Positions 1-7,058 are shown, counted from the first letter of the stretch. The stretch: DNA of 24,817 nt from CBDAQR01 sp965199055 (GCA_965199055.1 CBDAQR010000001.1:1-24817); one strand, 5' to 3'. The notes: generated by a model from the sequence alone, not told the origin. Program-made: numbers and translations.

Positions 1-9
1 TGACAGGCT

Positions 10-290
10 GGGGTATGTTCGGGATACGTGCAAAAAGTTGTTGTAGCCTTGGGAACTGGCGCTAACTGTCCAGAAAAGGGTGCACGATGGCCGTCGAAAA
101 ACATTGGAAAATCAAAGGCAAACAGTCGTGATTTGGCTGACCAGAAAGGGGTACATTCCTGGACAGCTTGCCCGCGAAATAGCTTCCAAAATTAGCAGTC
201 ACCTATGTTCGTTTTGTCACTCAGAAGCCCTGCGGTACAAGGGATTGCGCACGCAACTACTACTTTTTGCGCGTATCCCGAACCTACCCC
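10..290. mobile_element. 281-bp Tn3-family-type miniature element (TIME/MITE)
   Basis: The ends are 38-bp inverted repeats (10-47 and 253-290) that match at 33 of 38 positions and begin GGGGTATGTTCGGGATACG and GGGGTAGGTTCGGGATACG. They are flanked by a perfect 5-bp direct repeat, AGGCT (5-9 and 291-295). Terminal repeats of 38 bp starting with GGGG and 5-bp target duplications are hallmarks of the Tn3 family. The interior (48-252) has no transposase and no convincing gene, so the element would need a TnpA supplied in trans. The inverted motif TGTCCAG...CTGGACA inside could be a remnant of a resolution site, but this is speculative. Confidence 0.85.
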
Positions 291-447
291 AGGCTGGGGA
301 CCAAGGGCAGGACGCAACGCGACCGTGGGGCCGATTAATGCTCGGTGAAAAATAGGGCGCTAAGAGGTTGGGAGATGCAGCCTCCGCCAACCTTGCTTTA
401 TCCTCCCGGCCTCCGTTTGACGCCTAAAACAGCGACGTAATCGGACC
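291..447. other. non-coding stretch between miniature element and terminator
   Basis: No convincing gene is seen. An open frame at 80-355 begins inside the miniature element and runs out of it; it has no ribosome binding site and biased composition and is not considered real. No promoter could be assigned. Confidence 0.5.
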
Positions 448-477
448 AAAAAGTGTTGCCTTTATGCAACACTTTTT
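448..477. terminator. intrinsic terminator, bidirectional type
   Basis: A perfect 12-bp stem (AAAAAGTGTTGC / GCAACACTTTTT) encloses a 6-base loop CTTTAT. The A-run and T-run on either side would let it stop transcription in both directions. It insulates the porin gene from whatever lies upstream. Confidence 0.75.
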
Positions 478-506
478 AACTAGGGAGTATCGGGGCGGCA
501 CAGCAC

Positions 507-512
507 TTGACA
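507..512 (+). promoter_or_regulatory. candidate -35 box of porin promoter
   Basis: TTGACA is a perfect sigma-70 -35 hexamer between the upstream terminator and the porin start. No good -10 hexamer is found at 16-18 bp, only an A-rich stretch around 532-540, so the assignment is tentative. Alphaproteobacterial promoters often conserve the -35 better than the -10. Confidence 0.35.
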
Positions 513-579
513 AAGTGGGCTACCATTCTCTGGGAAAATAGTACAACTGCAATGCTCAAACAAACGGAGAGGATTTATC

Positions 580-1740
580 ATGAAAAAGTTTCTCGGTTCG
601 GCGGCGGCCATGGCCATGGTCACGACAGGCGTTCATGCTGCCGATGTCGTCGTTGCAGAAGAGCCGGATCCAGTTGAATATGTGCGCGTCTGTGACGCCT
701 TCGGATCGGGCTATTTCTACATTCCGGGCACGGAAACATGCCTGAAGTTCAGCGGGCTTGTCCGCATGCGTGTGACGGGTTCGAGTGAGACCAGCAGATT
801 TACGCGTAAGGACGGCGAGCCAACACCGGAAGAAAACGTCCGCCTTGGTTCTCCGCTGAGCGGAGAATTCGAAACCACCGGGGGCGACAGCTACGGCACC
901 AGCTATCGCGCTCGACTGACCATCGACGCTAAGTCGGATACGGAACTTGGCGAATTGCATGCACGGCTGCGGTTCCAGGGAGACAGTGGCAGCGACACCT
1001 CAAAAGAGGCCGACGCGATTGTCGATCAGGCTTACCTGCAACTCGGTGGTCTGTTTGCCGGTTACTCGGAATCGGCTTGGGTGTACTCCACGAATGGTGG
1101 CGCTACCGGTTTCGGTGGCAAAGGCATCTATGACGGCGATTATGGCTACCAGCAGCGCAACATGCTGCAATACCAGTTCAAAGCTTCAGGCTTCTTTGCC
1201 GCCGTCTCGCTGGAAGATGATAACGATTCAACCAGTTGGGTGCCTGACGTGGTCGGGCGTCTTGGTGGCGAATTCGGCGACATCACGATGTTTGGTGTAG
1301 TTGCCTATGATCAAAGTGCCGAGGAATTCGGTGTTAAACTCGGCCTCAACACGGACATAGGTTCTGCTGGCAACTTCATTGTTCAGGGCTTCTACGCTTC
1401 GGGCAATACGAACTACAGTGCAAGTCTCGGTTATGTCGATTCAACCTGGAAGCCGGAATGGTCAGTTTTGGCGGCCTACGGGCATGACGTTACGGAAACG
1501 ATCAACGCCTACGTCAACGGTCAGCATTTCGCCGACTTTTACAACCCGGTGACCAATGCGAGTTCTGGAATCGACGCCTGGAGCGTTTCGGGTGGCTTTA
1601 AATGGTCGCCTGTGACGAATTTCAGTGTGGCGGCTGACGTGCGATATTACAGCGTTGATTCCAGCGATTACTTTATGACAATCGGCAAGCCGCAACAGGA
1701 TTGGTGGCAGGCCGTACTTCAGCTTCAGCGCGACTTCTAG
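580..1740 (+). CDS. Porin_2-family outer-membrane porin (Omp2/RopA type)
   Basis: The 386-residue protein has a signal peptide (KK at residues 2-3, hydrophobic core, likely cleavage after VHA at residue 20). The mature N-terminus carries the rhizobial porin signature around residues 37-57, with two cysteines (C38 and C54) in a VCDAFGSGYFYIPGTETC context. The rest is rich in alternating aromatic and polar residues, as in a beta-barrel, and ends in phenylalanine as outer-membrane proteins usually do. Its length is normal for Brucella Omp2 or rhizobial RopA proteins, which form trimeric diffusion channels. The start follows an AGAGGAT-type ribosome binding site. The gene stands alone between two strong terminators, so it is probably monocistronic. 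A complete porin is unusual cargo for a 16-kb plasmid; its substrate cannot be deduced. Confidence 0.93.
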   Translation: MKKFLGSAAAMAMVTTGVHAADVVVAEEPDPVEYVRVCDAFGSGYFYIPGTETCLKFSGLVRMRVTGSSETSRFTRKDGEPTPEENVRLGSPLSGEFETTGGDSYGTSYRARLTIDAKSDTELGELHARLRFQGDSGSDTSKEADAIVDQAYLQLGGLFAGYSESAWVYSTNGGATGFGGKGIYDGDYGYQQRNMLQYQFKASGFFAAVSLEDDNDSTSWVPDVVGRLGGEFGDITMFGVVAYDQSAEEFGVKLGLNTDIGSAGNFIVQGFYASGNTNYSASLGYVDSTWKPEWSVLAAYGHDVTETINAYVNGQHFADFYNPVTNASSGIDAWSVSGGFKWSPVTNFSVAADVRYYSVDSSDYFMTIGKPQQDWWQAVLQLQRDF

Positions 1741-1780
1741 GAATAGCGGCGTCCTGGAATTGACCTCCAGTCACCGCTTC

Positions 1781-1814
1781 GCTTGGCCCCCTGCCCAACA
1801 GGGGGCCAAGCTTT
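1781..1814 (+). terminator. intrinsic terminator after porin
   Basis: A perfect 13-bp GC-rich stem (GCTTGGCCCCCTG / CAGGGGGCCAAGC) with a 5-base loop CCCAA is followed by TTTAAAT. It lies 40 bp after the porin stop and just before the next small gene. Confidence 0.85.
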
Positions 1815-1837
1815 AAATATCACCAACAGGAAAGCCG

Positions 1838-2041
1838 ATGAGTGAGGATACGGATAACATCGTTCTCAAATACCTGCGTGCAATCCGGGCCGATCAGGAG
1901 CAGATCATGTCCGACATGGCTGTTCTGAAGGTCCGTGTTACCAATCTGGAAGAAAATCAGGTGGTGGCCAACCAGCGGTTGGATCGCATAGAGGCACGTT
2001 TGCATCGTATCGAAAAACGCCTCGATCTTGTCGAAGCGTGA
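1838..2041 (+). CDS. small coiled-coil protein, paralogue 1 (function unknown)
   Basis: The 67-residue protein starts MSEDTDNIVLKYLRAIRADQ and ends with RLHRIEKRLDLVEA. Heptad-like spacing of Leu, Val and Ile runs from about residue 9 to the end, so it should form a coiled coil. AGGAAA lies 7-8 bases before the ATG. The same layout (acidic N-terminus, L-x-x-L-x-x motif, C-terminal RIE-x-RLDL) recurs in three other small proteins of this plasmid (2236-2469 minus, 7059-7325, 10791-11057). Those three follow replication genes; this copy instead follows the porin terminator and faces paralogue 2. No enzymatic motif is visible. A role in replication control, partition or a protein complex is inferred only from its relatives' context. 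Confidence 0.75.
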   Translation: MSEDTDNIVLKYLRAIRADQEQIMSDMAVLKVRVTNLEENQVVANQRLDRIEARLHRIEKRLDLVEA

Positions 2042-2235
2042 GTCCATTTTCGGATCACTCTTGGGGCGCTGGTCGCAACCGGCAGGTACCGGAGCCACCC
2101 CCTGCCCTCCCCTCTTGAGACGGATAGGAAAATATTCTCAAGCTGCTACACGTAGCGACCCGTCTTGCGCCGCTCACCGGGCCGGGAGATAATCGCCGAG
2201 GAGTGGCAGGCGCAGGGGCAGTGATGCCGCGACAG
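2042..2235. repeat. intergenic copy of a dispersed repeat
   Basis: Roughly 2065-2150 recurs in inverted orientation at 9260-9345; both contain a GAGGGGAGGGCAGGGGGTGG block and the CCTGCCGGTTGCGACC block. The copy at 9260 has about 20 extra bases between the two blocks. It lies between two convergent coiled-coil genes and has no ORF of its own. Confidence 0.6.
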
Positions 2236-2469
2236 CTATTCGGTTGGAGAATCCGCCAGATCAAGGCGCTGTTCGATGCGCTCAAGGCGCTCGTGCACTG
2301 TTGCCATTGCGCCGTCTTGCCTGATTTCTGATTGCATGAAGGAGGCCATATGACCTTTCAAAATGCGGATATCGGCGGCCATGTCTTTCTGGTTATCCTC
2401 AATGCGTTTAGTGCGCTTATCCAGCTTGCGCAGATACCGCAAAACAAGGTTTTCAGGGTCATCACTCAT
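2236..2469 (-). CDS. small coiled-coil protein, paralogue 2, coupled to RepL-like gene
   Basis: The 77-residue protein begins MSDDPENLVLRYLRKLDKRT and ends with RLERIEQRLDLADSPTE. It is almost wholly helical and charged, with coiled-coil heptads, and clearly related to the proteins at 1838, 7059 and 10791. The start at 2469 is chosen over the upstream ATG at 2481 because it aligns with the paralogues and creates the overlap ATGAGTGA with the stop of the upstream RepL-like gene, a classic translational-coupling arrangement. Being co-translated with a replication gene suggests a role in replication or plasmid maintenance, but no function is known to me. Confidence 0.8.
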   Translation of the reverse strand: MSDDPENLVLRYLRKLDKRTKRIEDNQKDMAADIRILKGHMASFMQSEIRQDGAMATVHERLERIEQRLDLADSPTE

Positions 2470-3187
2470 CGGACTTACCACCGTCGATCACGTCCATTTT
2501 GTAGCGTTCGACGGCCTTGGCGTGTTCATTGATATTGCCTCGGTAAGCTCCTTCCGGCGTCACCGCAATGACCTTCGCGCGCCCCCGCTTAACCCGGTGG
2601 ATCGCGCCGACTTGCTCAAGCAACTTGAGAGTGGCGGCCATGCTATTTTTGTCTATTTTGGTGATCTCGCAGAGATCGGCGGCGGTCTTGGTGCACTCGT
2701 AACTTTGCCAGGCGAGATGTCGGATGATGTCCGACAGAACCGCTTTGGCCTGCTGTTGCTGTGCAATTGTGCTGTTCGATTTGTGGAGCCGATCCGTTAC
2801 GGCGTCATGGTACTGAAATGCGATAGACACGTTGCCACCCCCAAAAAAGTCGAACTCGAACTGCCCGGACGAGCTGAGGTCCTTGTATATTTTCGATGCC
2901 ATTCTGGCGCGCGCAGCCCGTTCAGGGTCACGCTCGCGCAAAGCCTCTTGGTCGCCAATCAAAGCAGCCTGGTCGTAATTACCGCGCTTGCGCATGGCGC
3001 GTTCCGTGAAGTTTACAGGCTTCTCGCCTTGGTGTCTTTGGCGCGGTTTTGCAACGCCGGTAATCACGGCCAGTGATTGAACTCGCTGGCAGGTTCGACG
3101 CTGTGCCGCTTGGGTGTTTTTTGCAAGCTCGATATCCTCATCGGACACTCCCATGCGACGCAATTCACGAATGCTGATATGGGCCAT
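2462..3187 (-). CDS. RepL-like winged-helix protein, probable plasmid replication or control protein
   Basis: The protein has 241 residues. The C-terminal third (about 148-218) reads as a winged helix: helix around AVLSDIIRHLAW, HTH around KTAADLCEITKIDKNSMA, recognition helix SMAATLKLLEQVG, wing IHRVKRGRAKVIAVTPEG, ending AYRGN. This resembles the RepL/MarR-type fold, and the closing PEGAYRGN recalls RepL proteins. The N-terminal half is basic and Ala/Arg/Gln rich without a recognised domain. The start lies 9 bases after an AGGGGAT ribosome binding site. Two tandem 19-bp palindromes sit 25-65 bases upstream and would suit autoregulation or origin binding. A transcriptional regulator is the main alternative; linkage to a three-hairpin element and a coiled-coil gene, as for the Rep_3 genes, favours replication. 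Confidence 0.65.
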   Translation of the reverse strand: MAHISIRELRRMGVSDEDIELAKNTQAAQRRTCQRVQSLAVITGVAKPRQRHQGEKPVNFTERAMRKRGNYDQAALIGDQEALRERDPERAARARMASKIYKDLSSSGQFEFDFFGGGNVSIAFQYHDAVTDRLHKSNSTIAQQQQAKAVLSDIIRHLAWQSYECTKTAADLCEITKIDKNSMAATLKLLEQVGAIHRVKRGRAKVIAVTPEGAYRGNINEHAKAVERYKMDVIDGGKSDE

Positions 3188-3212
3188 TCTAAAATCCCCT
3201 TAGTCGATGGAT

Positions 3213-3252
3213 AGTACGCTGGTGGCGTACTTTAGTACGCTGGTGGCGTACT
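3213..3252. promoter_or_regulatory. tandem palindromic operator or iteron pair
   Basis: Two identical 19-bp units (3213-3231 and 3234-3252) each consist of AGTACGC, loop TGGTG, GCGTACT. Their period is 21 bp, so both face the same side of the helix. They lie just upstream of the RepL-like start and are probably its binding sites, as operator, origin or both. Confidence 0.7.
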
Positions 3253-3330
3253 ATCAAGAAGCAAGAAACCCTTATTTTGTGGTAGCTGGAGTACCAAAAT
3301 TAAGGTATCCATGTATCCTAAAGAGTCTTA

Positions 3331-4243
3331 GAGTCCATCTACGAATTAACGAACCGTGCGAGCCTTCGTGTCATGATCTTGATCATGGCGATCTGGATGA
3401 AACCCGCTGCGCTCTGGGCGTATCGTTCGAAATCCCTGGCCATGCGCCTGTTTGTGGTGATCCAGGCCAGCGTACGCTCGACGATCCAGCGCTTGGGCAG
3501 GACCACGAAACCCTTTGCTGTGTCTGAACGTCGAACGATCTCGACAGGTCTGGGAGCCGCTTGTTTGACTTTGTCGCCGGCATAGGCGCTGTCAGCAAAG
3601 ATGACCTGAAGGAATGGAAAGCGCGTTGTCAGCCTGTCGAACAGGCGGCAGGCACCGTCTCGGTCCTGTATGCCCGCCGAATGCACGTCGCAGCGCAGCA
3701 ATAGTCCCACCGTATCGACCAGAATATGGCGTTTACGCCCCTTCACTTTCTTGCCCGCATCATAGCCGATCTCGTCAAGGGCATTAGGTCCGGTCTTGAC
3801 CGACTGGCTGTCGATGATGGCGGCAGTCGGTTGCGGCTCGCGGCCTTCCAGGTCTCGGCAGTCGACGTAGAGCGCATCGTGAATACGCGCCCAGATGCCA
3901 TCTTCGAGAAACCGTCGGAAATAGCCGTAAACCGTGCTCTTTGGTGGAAAGTCTTTTGGCAGGTTGGCCCACGCGCAGCCGTTCTGCAGCACATAGAAAA
4001 TCCCGTTGATCACCGAGCGCAGGCATATCCGCCGCTTGCGGCCACGTTTCGGTTGGCCTGGCAGGTGCGGCGCAATCACCGCGAATTCACGGTCCGACAT
4101 ATCGCTTGTGTAACGCAGTGACGTTCTGTCATGATCAGCGCGAGTGAAAGGGGTCCAAGCCATCGTGATTCCTCCGTTTGTTTTCAAACTTCGGTGAATC
4201 ATGCCGCTCCCTTTCGCTCAACCGTTAATTCTGAAATGGCCTC
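3331..4243 (-). mobile_element. 913-bp IS5-family insertion sequence, copy 1
   Basis: The ends are imperfect ~21-bp inverted repeats (GAGTCCATCTACGAATTAACG and GAGGCCATTTCAGAATTAACG on opposite strands), flanked by the 3-bp duplication TTA (3328-3330 and 4244-4246). A TNA duplication suits the IS1031 subgroup of IS5. The same element lies inverted at 14290-15202, apparently identical. Here it interrupts no gene; it separates the RepL-like operator from the three-hairpin element at 4299-4432. Confidence 0.93.
3339..4163 (-). CDS. IS5-family DDE transposase
   Basis: The transposase has 274 residues when started at MAWTPFTRAD, which follows GGAGG closely; a longer frame starts 13 codons upstream without a good ribosome binding site. 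An N-terminal DUF4096-like region (MSDREFAVIAPHL, NGIFYVLQNGCAWANLP) precedes the catalytic DDE domain: D118 in IIDSQSVKT, D191 in IFADSAY, and E229 in WIVERTLAW, followed by the conserved R. The frame is complete and the inverted ends are intact, so this copy could be active. It cuts and joins the IS ends and acts on DNA in the cytoplasm. Confidence 0.93.
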   Translation of the reverse strand: MAWTPFTRADHDRTSLRYTSDMSDREFAVIAPHLPGQPKRGRKRRICLRSVINGIFYVLQNGCAWANLPKDFPPKSTVYGYFRRFLEDGIWARIHDALYVDCRDLEGREPQPTAAIIDSQSVKTGPNALDEIGYDAGKKVKGRKRHILVDTVGLLLRCDVHSAGIQDRDGACRLFDRLTTRFPFLQVIFADSAYAGDKVKQAAPRPVEIVRRSDTAKGFVVLPKRWIVERTLAWITTNRRMARDFERYAQSAAGFIQIAMIKIMTRRLARFVNS

Positions 4244-4298
4244 TTAGGCGATTTTGTCGAAATCAACCCTTCAGACTGCGCTGAAAATCCCTCATTTA

Positions 4299-4432
4299 GC
4301 CTTCGCTTCGCTCCGGCCTAGGCGGTGTCCGCCTGATCGGCGGACTCATGCCCCCAGTCGGTCGCCTAGCGGCTCCCTCCGTCAGGGGGACTTCGCCCCC
4401 TACGGCGCTCACGCGCCTACCCCCAGACGGCT
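4299..4432 (+). repeat. three-hairpin origin-associated element, copy P1
   Basis: This ~130-bp element recurs at 9471-9601 (inverted), 12133-12267 (inverted) and 15649-15760. It holds three hairpins: GTCCGCC/GGCGGAC (4327-4345), AGGGGG/CCCCCT (4384-4401) and GGCGC/GCGCC (4404-4417). Loop bases vary between copies while stems are kept, which supports a conserved structure. Without the IS insertion, P1 would lie about 130 bp from the RepL-like palindromes, the same layout as the other three copies and their iterons. A primosome or single-strand initiation site, or a small RNA, are possibilities; the function is unknown. Confidence 0.75.
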
Positions 4433-4502
4433 CGGGAGGTGGTGCAGGTTGAAACTCCGTGCTCGACAACAAACCTAGAAGCAAACAGATGGGCAGGGGA
4501 AT

Positions 4503-4919
4503 ATGGGGCTTTGGACGCAAGACGAGGAAATGCAGTTGCGAGCGCTTGTCGCATCGCGCCCAAAACTGTCATCATCCGAGATAGGCAGGCGCCTGGGCCG
4601 AAGCCGCGATAGCGTCATCGGCTACTGCCACCGCATCGGCCTCGCCCTGCCCAGGGCAGCCAAGAAGGCCAGCCCAATCCGGCGAAAACCAACCGCACCA
4701 AAACAGGTCACACGGAAAAGCCGCCCAAAACATCAGACCAGCAAGCTCAGGGTGTTCCGGTTTGCCGACTTGGCCGCGAACCAGTGTCGGTTTCCCGTCG
4801 CAGACGACCAACCCGGACCACTCATGGCATGCTGCGGCAACACCGTCGCGGAGCCTTTCGCCGCAATCGCATTGCGCTCCAGCTATTGTGCGCAATGCCT
4901 GAAAATGATCACCAGGTGA
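4503..4919 (+). CDS. GcrA-like family protein
   Basis: The 138-residue protein opens with a GcrA-type DNA-binding domain: W4-T-Q-D-E-E, then L-x-x-S-EIGRRLG and the hallmark SRDSVIGYCHRIGL (residues 34-47), equal to the SRNAVIGKVHRLGL of GcrA. A basic proline-rich linker (50-85) leads to a C-terminal segment (90-138) with cysteines 95, 110, 111, 129 and 132, resembling the GcrA C-terminal region (CRFPV...CCG...YCAQC). In alphaproteobacteria GcrA works with sigma-70 at promoters carrying CcrM-methylated GANTC. The linker and C-terminus are short and diverged, so it may be a plasmid paralogue with altered targets. AGGGGAAT precedes the start. Confidence 0.8.
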   Translation: MGLWTQDEEMQLRALVASRPKLSSSEIGRRLGRSRDSVIGYCHRIGLALPRAAKKASPIRRKPTAPKQVTRKSRPKHQTSKLRVFRFADLAANQCRFPVADDQPGPLMACCGNTVAEPFAAIALRSSYCAQCLKMITR

Positions 4920-4943
4920 ACGGGCCCCACCCTCACCCAAGCT

Positions 4944-5135
4944 TCATTCGCCTTGGGATGAAGCTTTCCTGTTGGCAATCAGGGTTTCGAGTTCTTTGCG
5001 TGCCATTGAGATGGCACGGTCCCAAGGGTGGCCCTGAAGAACCAGGTCTTTCGCTCTCGCCAAAATATCTTCCTTGGCAAGCTCACCGGCGATCATGGTT
5101 TTGATCCGGCTCATGTCGCCATCGCTAATCGTCAT
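4944..5135 (-). CDS. small helical protein of unknown function
   Basis: This 63-residue protein starts MTISDGDMSRIKTMIAGELA. It appears mostly alpha-helical, with charged and Ala/Leu-rich segments (EDILARAKDLVLQGHPWDRA, ISMARKELETLI), and has no membrane segment. GCGAGG lies about 8 bases before the ATG. It is convergent with the GcrA-like gene, 24 bases away. I do not recognise a family. Codon use and a sensible amphipathic pattern favour a real gene over chance, but in-frame ATGs at codons 8 and 14 are alternative starts. Confidence 0.5.
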   Translation of the reverse strand: MTISDGDMSRIKTMIAGELAKEDILARAKDLVLQGHPWDRAISMARKELETLIANRKASSQGE

Positions 5136-5164
5136 GATTGAACCTCGCTGTTTGGGAGTATTGG

Positions 5165-5198
5165 CCGGGAGTCAGGGGGTGATTCCGCCTCCCGGCCC
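5165..5198. terminator. possible GC-rich hairpin terminator
   Basis: GGCCGGGAG and CTCCCGGCC form a 9-bp stem around a G-rich loop, upstream of the 4944-5135 minus-strand gene. It has no T-run, so termination is uncertain. Confidence 0.3.
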
Positions 5199-5227
5199 GG
5201 CCCCCAAACCATCATAGGGGCCGACCC

Positions 5228-5404
5228 ATGGCCGAAGGACTTCCACCGCGGGCGATTATCGAACGTAGCCAGGTCACGGCCGAAGGCAAGCGGCTGATCG
5301 ATCAGCCTTGCGAGCTGCGGATTCATCCGGTTCCGATCAGCGGCAAAAGCCGCGAGATCGGCAAGTTCTTCCGGGAACGGCGGTCAACCGCCTCGCGATT
5401 TTGA
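5228..5404 (+). CDS. possible 58-residue ORF, low confidence
   Basis: A short frame starts MAEGLPPRAIIERSQVTAEG and ends RRSTASRF; GGGGCC lies close before the ATG. The second half is read through a copy of the GC-rich hairpin repeat (5333-5361) and the stop lies inside another hairpin (5395-5422). It could be a real small gene, or a chance frame over structured DNA. It overlaps an open frame on the other strand (5132-5326). Confidence 0.3.
   Translation: MAEGLPPRAIIERSQVTAEGKRLIDQPCELRIHPVPISGKSREIGKFFRERRSTASRF
5333..5361. repeat. GC hairpin repeat H1
   Basis: One of six dispersed ~29-bp imperfect palindromes of the form CCGATC-x-GCGGC, AAAA loop, GCCGC-x-GATCGG. Other copies: 6913-6942, 8772-8800, 11321-11349, 11743-11771, 13257-13286. 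Confidence 0.7.
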
Positions 5405-5422
5405 CCGACTGGACAAAATCGC
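5395..5422. terminator. hairpin with 9-bp perfect stem
   Basis: GCGATTTTG (5395-5403) pairs with CAAAATCGC (5414-5422) around a 10-base loop. It sits at the end of the small ORF and may act as a weak terminator or a binding site. Confidence 0.35.
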
Positions 5423-5536
5423 CCAGCAAGCGAAGCCTGTTCCGCCAAGGTCGTCTGAATGGATTACCGGACTTCCTCGAATTAACGACGCTTCTTGCTT
5501 TTGGAGCTGGCCCGCCCGCCGTGATTTCTGCAATCT

Positions 5537-5946
5537 GGGTCATTCAGCTGAAAGGGACAGCCTACTGTCATAAGGATTTCAAAAGTTCCGTTCGGAATGG
5601 GTTTTGGAGCCGCAGGCGTCACCGCGAGCCATGTCGCTCAATGCTTTGGGTTTGCTGAATTCCTAACATTTGCAAGCCGGAGACGGTGACGAAGAATCAA
5701 AGGCTTGAATGTCGCAAAACATGCAAGCGAAATGATGCCTTTTTGCGACAAGATTTGCAGCGTTTGGCACGCAACGCAGGACGGCGCGGTTACTCGCTTA
5801 ACAGGGCCATGCTCAAGACCTCAAATTGCAGAGCATGGTCTGCAAAATAACGGGTTGGATGCTTCTTTCAGCCTTTTAAGGGCAAACATCGCTACTCTCC
5901 GAAAACTGCTTATGACAGTAGGCTGTCCCTTTCAGCTGAATGACCC
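5537..5946 (+). mobile_element. 410-bp Tn3-family-type miniature element (TIME), copy 1
   Basis: Perfect 38-bp inverted repeats (5537-5574 and 5909-5946) start GGGTCATTCAGCTGAAAGGG and end ATAAG inward, as typical Tn3 ends do. There is no transposase gene inside. An inner inverted motif TGTCGCAAAA...TTTTTGCGACA (5710-5750) might be a recombination site. The right flank is GATCT and the left flank AATCT. The second copy, in the same orientation at 12568-12977, differs by about one base. The element lies inside rep1 and has separated its first 28 codons from the body. Confidence 0.9.
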
Positions 5947-6892
5947 GATCTATATGCAGCATTCGCCGAGCCTGCGCGCCCTCAAGCTCTTTCACCTGAT
6001 GATCGCCAAAGCTGGGGGACGCATGGCCGATGATGCTCGCCACGATGTGCGCTTGTCTGAAATCCGCGCAATCGACGGCATGGCACACCACGACCAAGAG
6101 AGCCTTAAGCCGCTATTTGCCGAACTTCGTTCCGCAACAATGATCTACGACGAGCCTGAGAAAAAACGCTGGAGTATTGGCGGGCTTCTCGATCACGGCA
6201 CAGCCGACTACCGACACGAATTGACCGGCGATGTTTTGATCTCATGGTGGTTCGGGAAGATGTTCAAGGACATGGCGCGACAGTCCAACCACTGGGCGAT
6301 CATTGATCGTCAAACCGTGTTCCATCTCGGTAGCAAATATTCCGTGCTGATCTTCCAGCATATCGCGTCCTTAGTGAAGCTCGACCACACATCCAGCAAG
6401 TGTTTTACCGTGCCGGAATTGAGGGCGCTGCTTGGTGTGTCTGAGGGAAAACTTGAGCGGTTTGCTGACCTGAACCGGCGCGCCCTCCAACCGGCCATTG
6501 CGGAGATCAACCAGTTATCGCGCCTGACGTTGGCGGCTACGCTGCACAAGACTGGGCGCACGGTCACCAGCGTAACGATTTCTTGGGTCGAGAAAGAACC
6601 GGACCAGAAGCGCGATACCAAACGCGAACTGGACGCCTCGAAGGCCGGGCGCAAGGCCCGGCGCGACGGAACGGCCGAAACGCCAGTGATGATCTTCCCG
6701 GGTGATGGCTCGATCAGTTATGGGCCTTGGGCTGAGGTTGTTCGCAAACACGCTCCGCAGCCGACACCGGATGTGAACCTGGTCGCTTCGGACTTCCGCA
6801 AGTGGTGCCGGTTGAAGTCCATCCCGCTCGATGCCGCCAGCATCGAAAGCACCTTCGTCGGCTTCTGCAGGACGTATTGCCCTCCGAATTAG
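5705..6892 (+). CDS. Rep_3-family replication initiator rep1, 5' end replaced by TIME sequence
   Basis: The open frame begins inside the miniature element (TTG at 5705, weak ribosome binding site) and enters genuine Rep sequence at about 5948; the first Rep ATG is 5954. The body has two winged-helix regions: WH1 around MQHSPSLRALKLFHLMIAKA to RHELTGDVLISWWF, and WH2 around FTVPELRALLGVSEGKLERF with the Rep_3 signature LQPAIAEIN and GRTVTSVTISW. A C-terminal extension ends FVGFCRTYCPPN. Initiators of this type bind iterons and recruit DnaB. The native first 28 codons lie at 12483-12566, beyond the second element copy; joining them gives a 341-residue protein. Whether this truncated or fused form still works is unknown. 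The second rendering (21721-22752) has an extra G and stops early. Confidence 0.8.
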   Translation: MNVAKHASEMMPFCDKICSVWHATQDGAVTRLTGPCSRPQIAEHGLQNNGLDASFSLLRANIATLRKLLMTVGCPFQLNDPIYMQHSPSLRALKLFHLMIAKAGGRMADDARHDVRLSEIRAIDGMAHHDQESLKPLFAELRSATMIYDEPEKKRWSIGGLLDHGTADYRHELTGDVLISWWFGKMFKDMARQSNHWAIIDRQTVFHLGSKYSVLIFQHIASLVKLDHTSSKCFTVPELRALLGVSEGKLERFADLNRRALQPAIAEINQLSRLTLAATLHKTGRTVTSVTISWVEKEPDQKRDTKRELDASKAGRKARRDGTAETPVMIFPGDGSISYGPWAEVVRKHAPQPTPDVNLVASDFRKWCRLKSIPLDAASIESTFVGFCRTYCPPN

Positions 6893-6912
6893 CCGGTGAG
6901 CGCGTGCCCTTT

Positions 6913-6942
6913 CCGATCTGGCGGCTTTTGGCCGCTGATCGG
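6913..6942. repeat. GC hairpin repeat H2
   Basis: CCGATCTGGCGGC, loop TTTTG, GCCGCTGATCGG, 20 bases after the rep1 stop. The loop is the complement of the AAAA loop of the other copies while both stem arms are kept, which argues for a selected structure. Confidence 0.65.
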
Positions 6943-7058
6943 AACCAGATGGAAACCACGCTGAAACACAGGCGACTTGCGCCTCGATGCACAAATCTGG
7001 CAAAGGCAAAAGGCCGGGAGAATGCAGCCCCCTCAAAACATCGACGGTGGAAAAGCAG

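Noticed and set aside
80..355. 91-residue open frame
   Set aside because: It starts inside the 281-bp miniature element, crosses its right end and target duplication, and lacks a ribosome binding site.
556..960. 134-residue minus-strand open frame
   Set aside because: Shadow of the porin gene; no start signal or homology.
2363..3076. 237-residue open frame on the plus strand
   Set aside because: It is antisense to the RepL-like gene, which has better ribosome binding site, overlap with the next gene and domain content.
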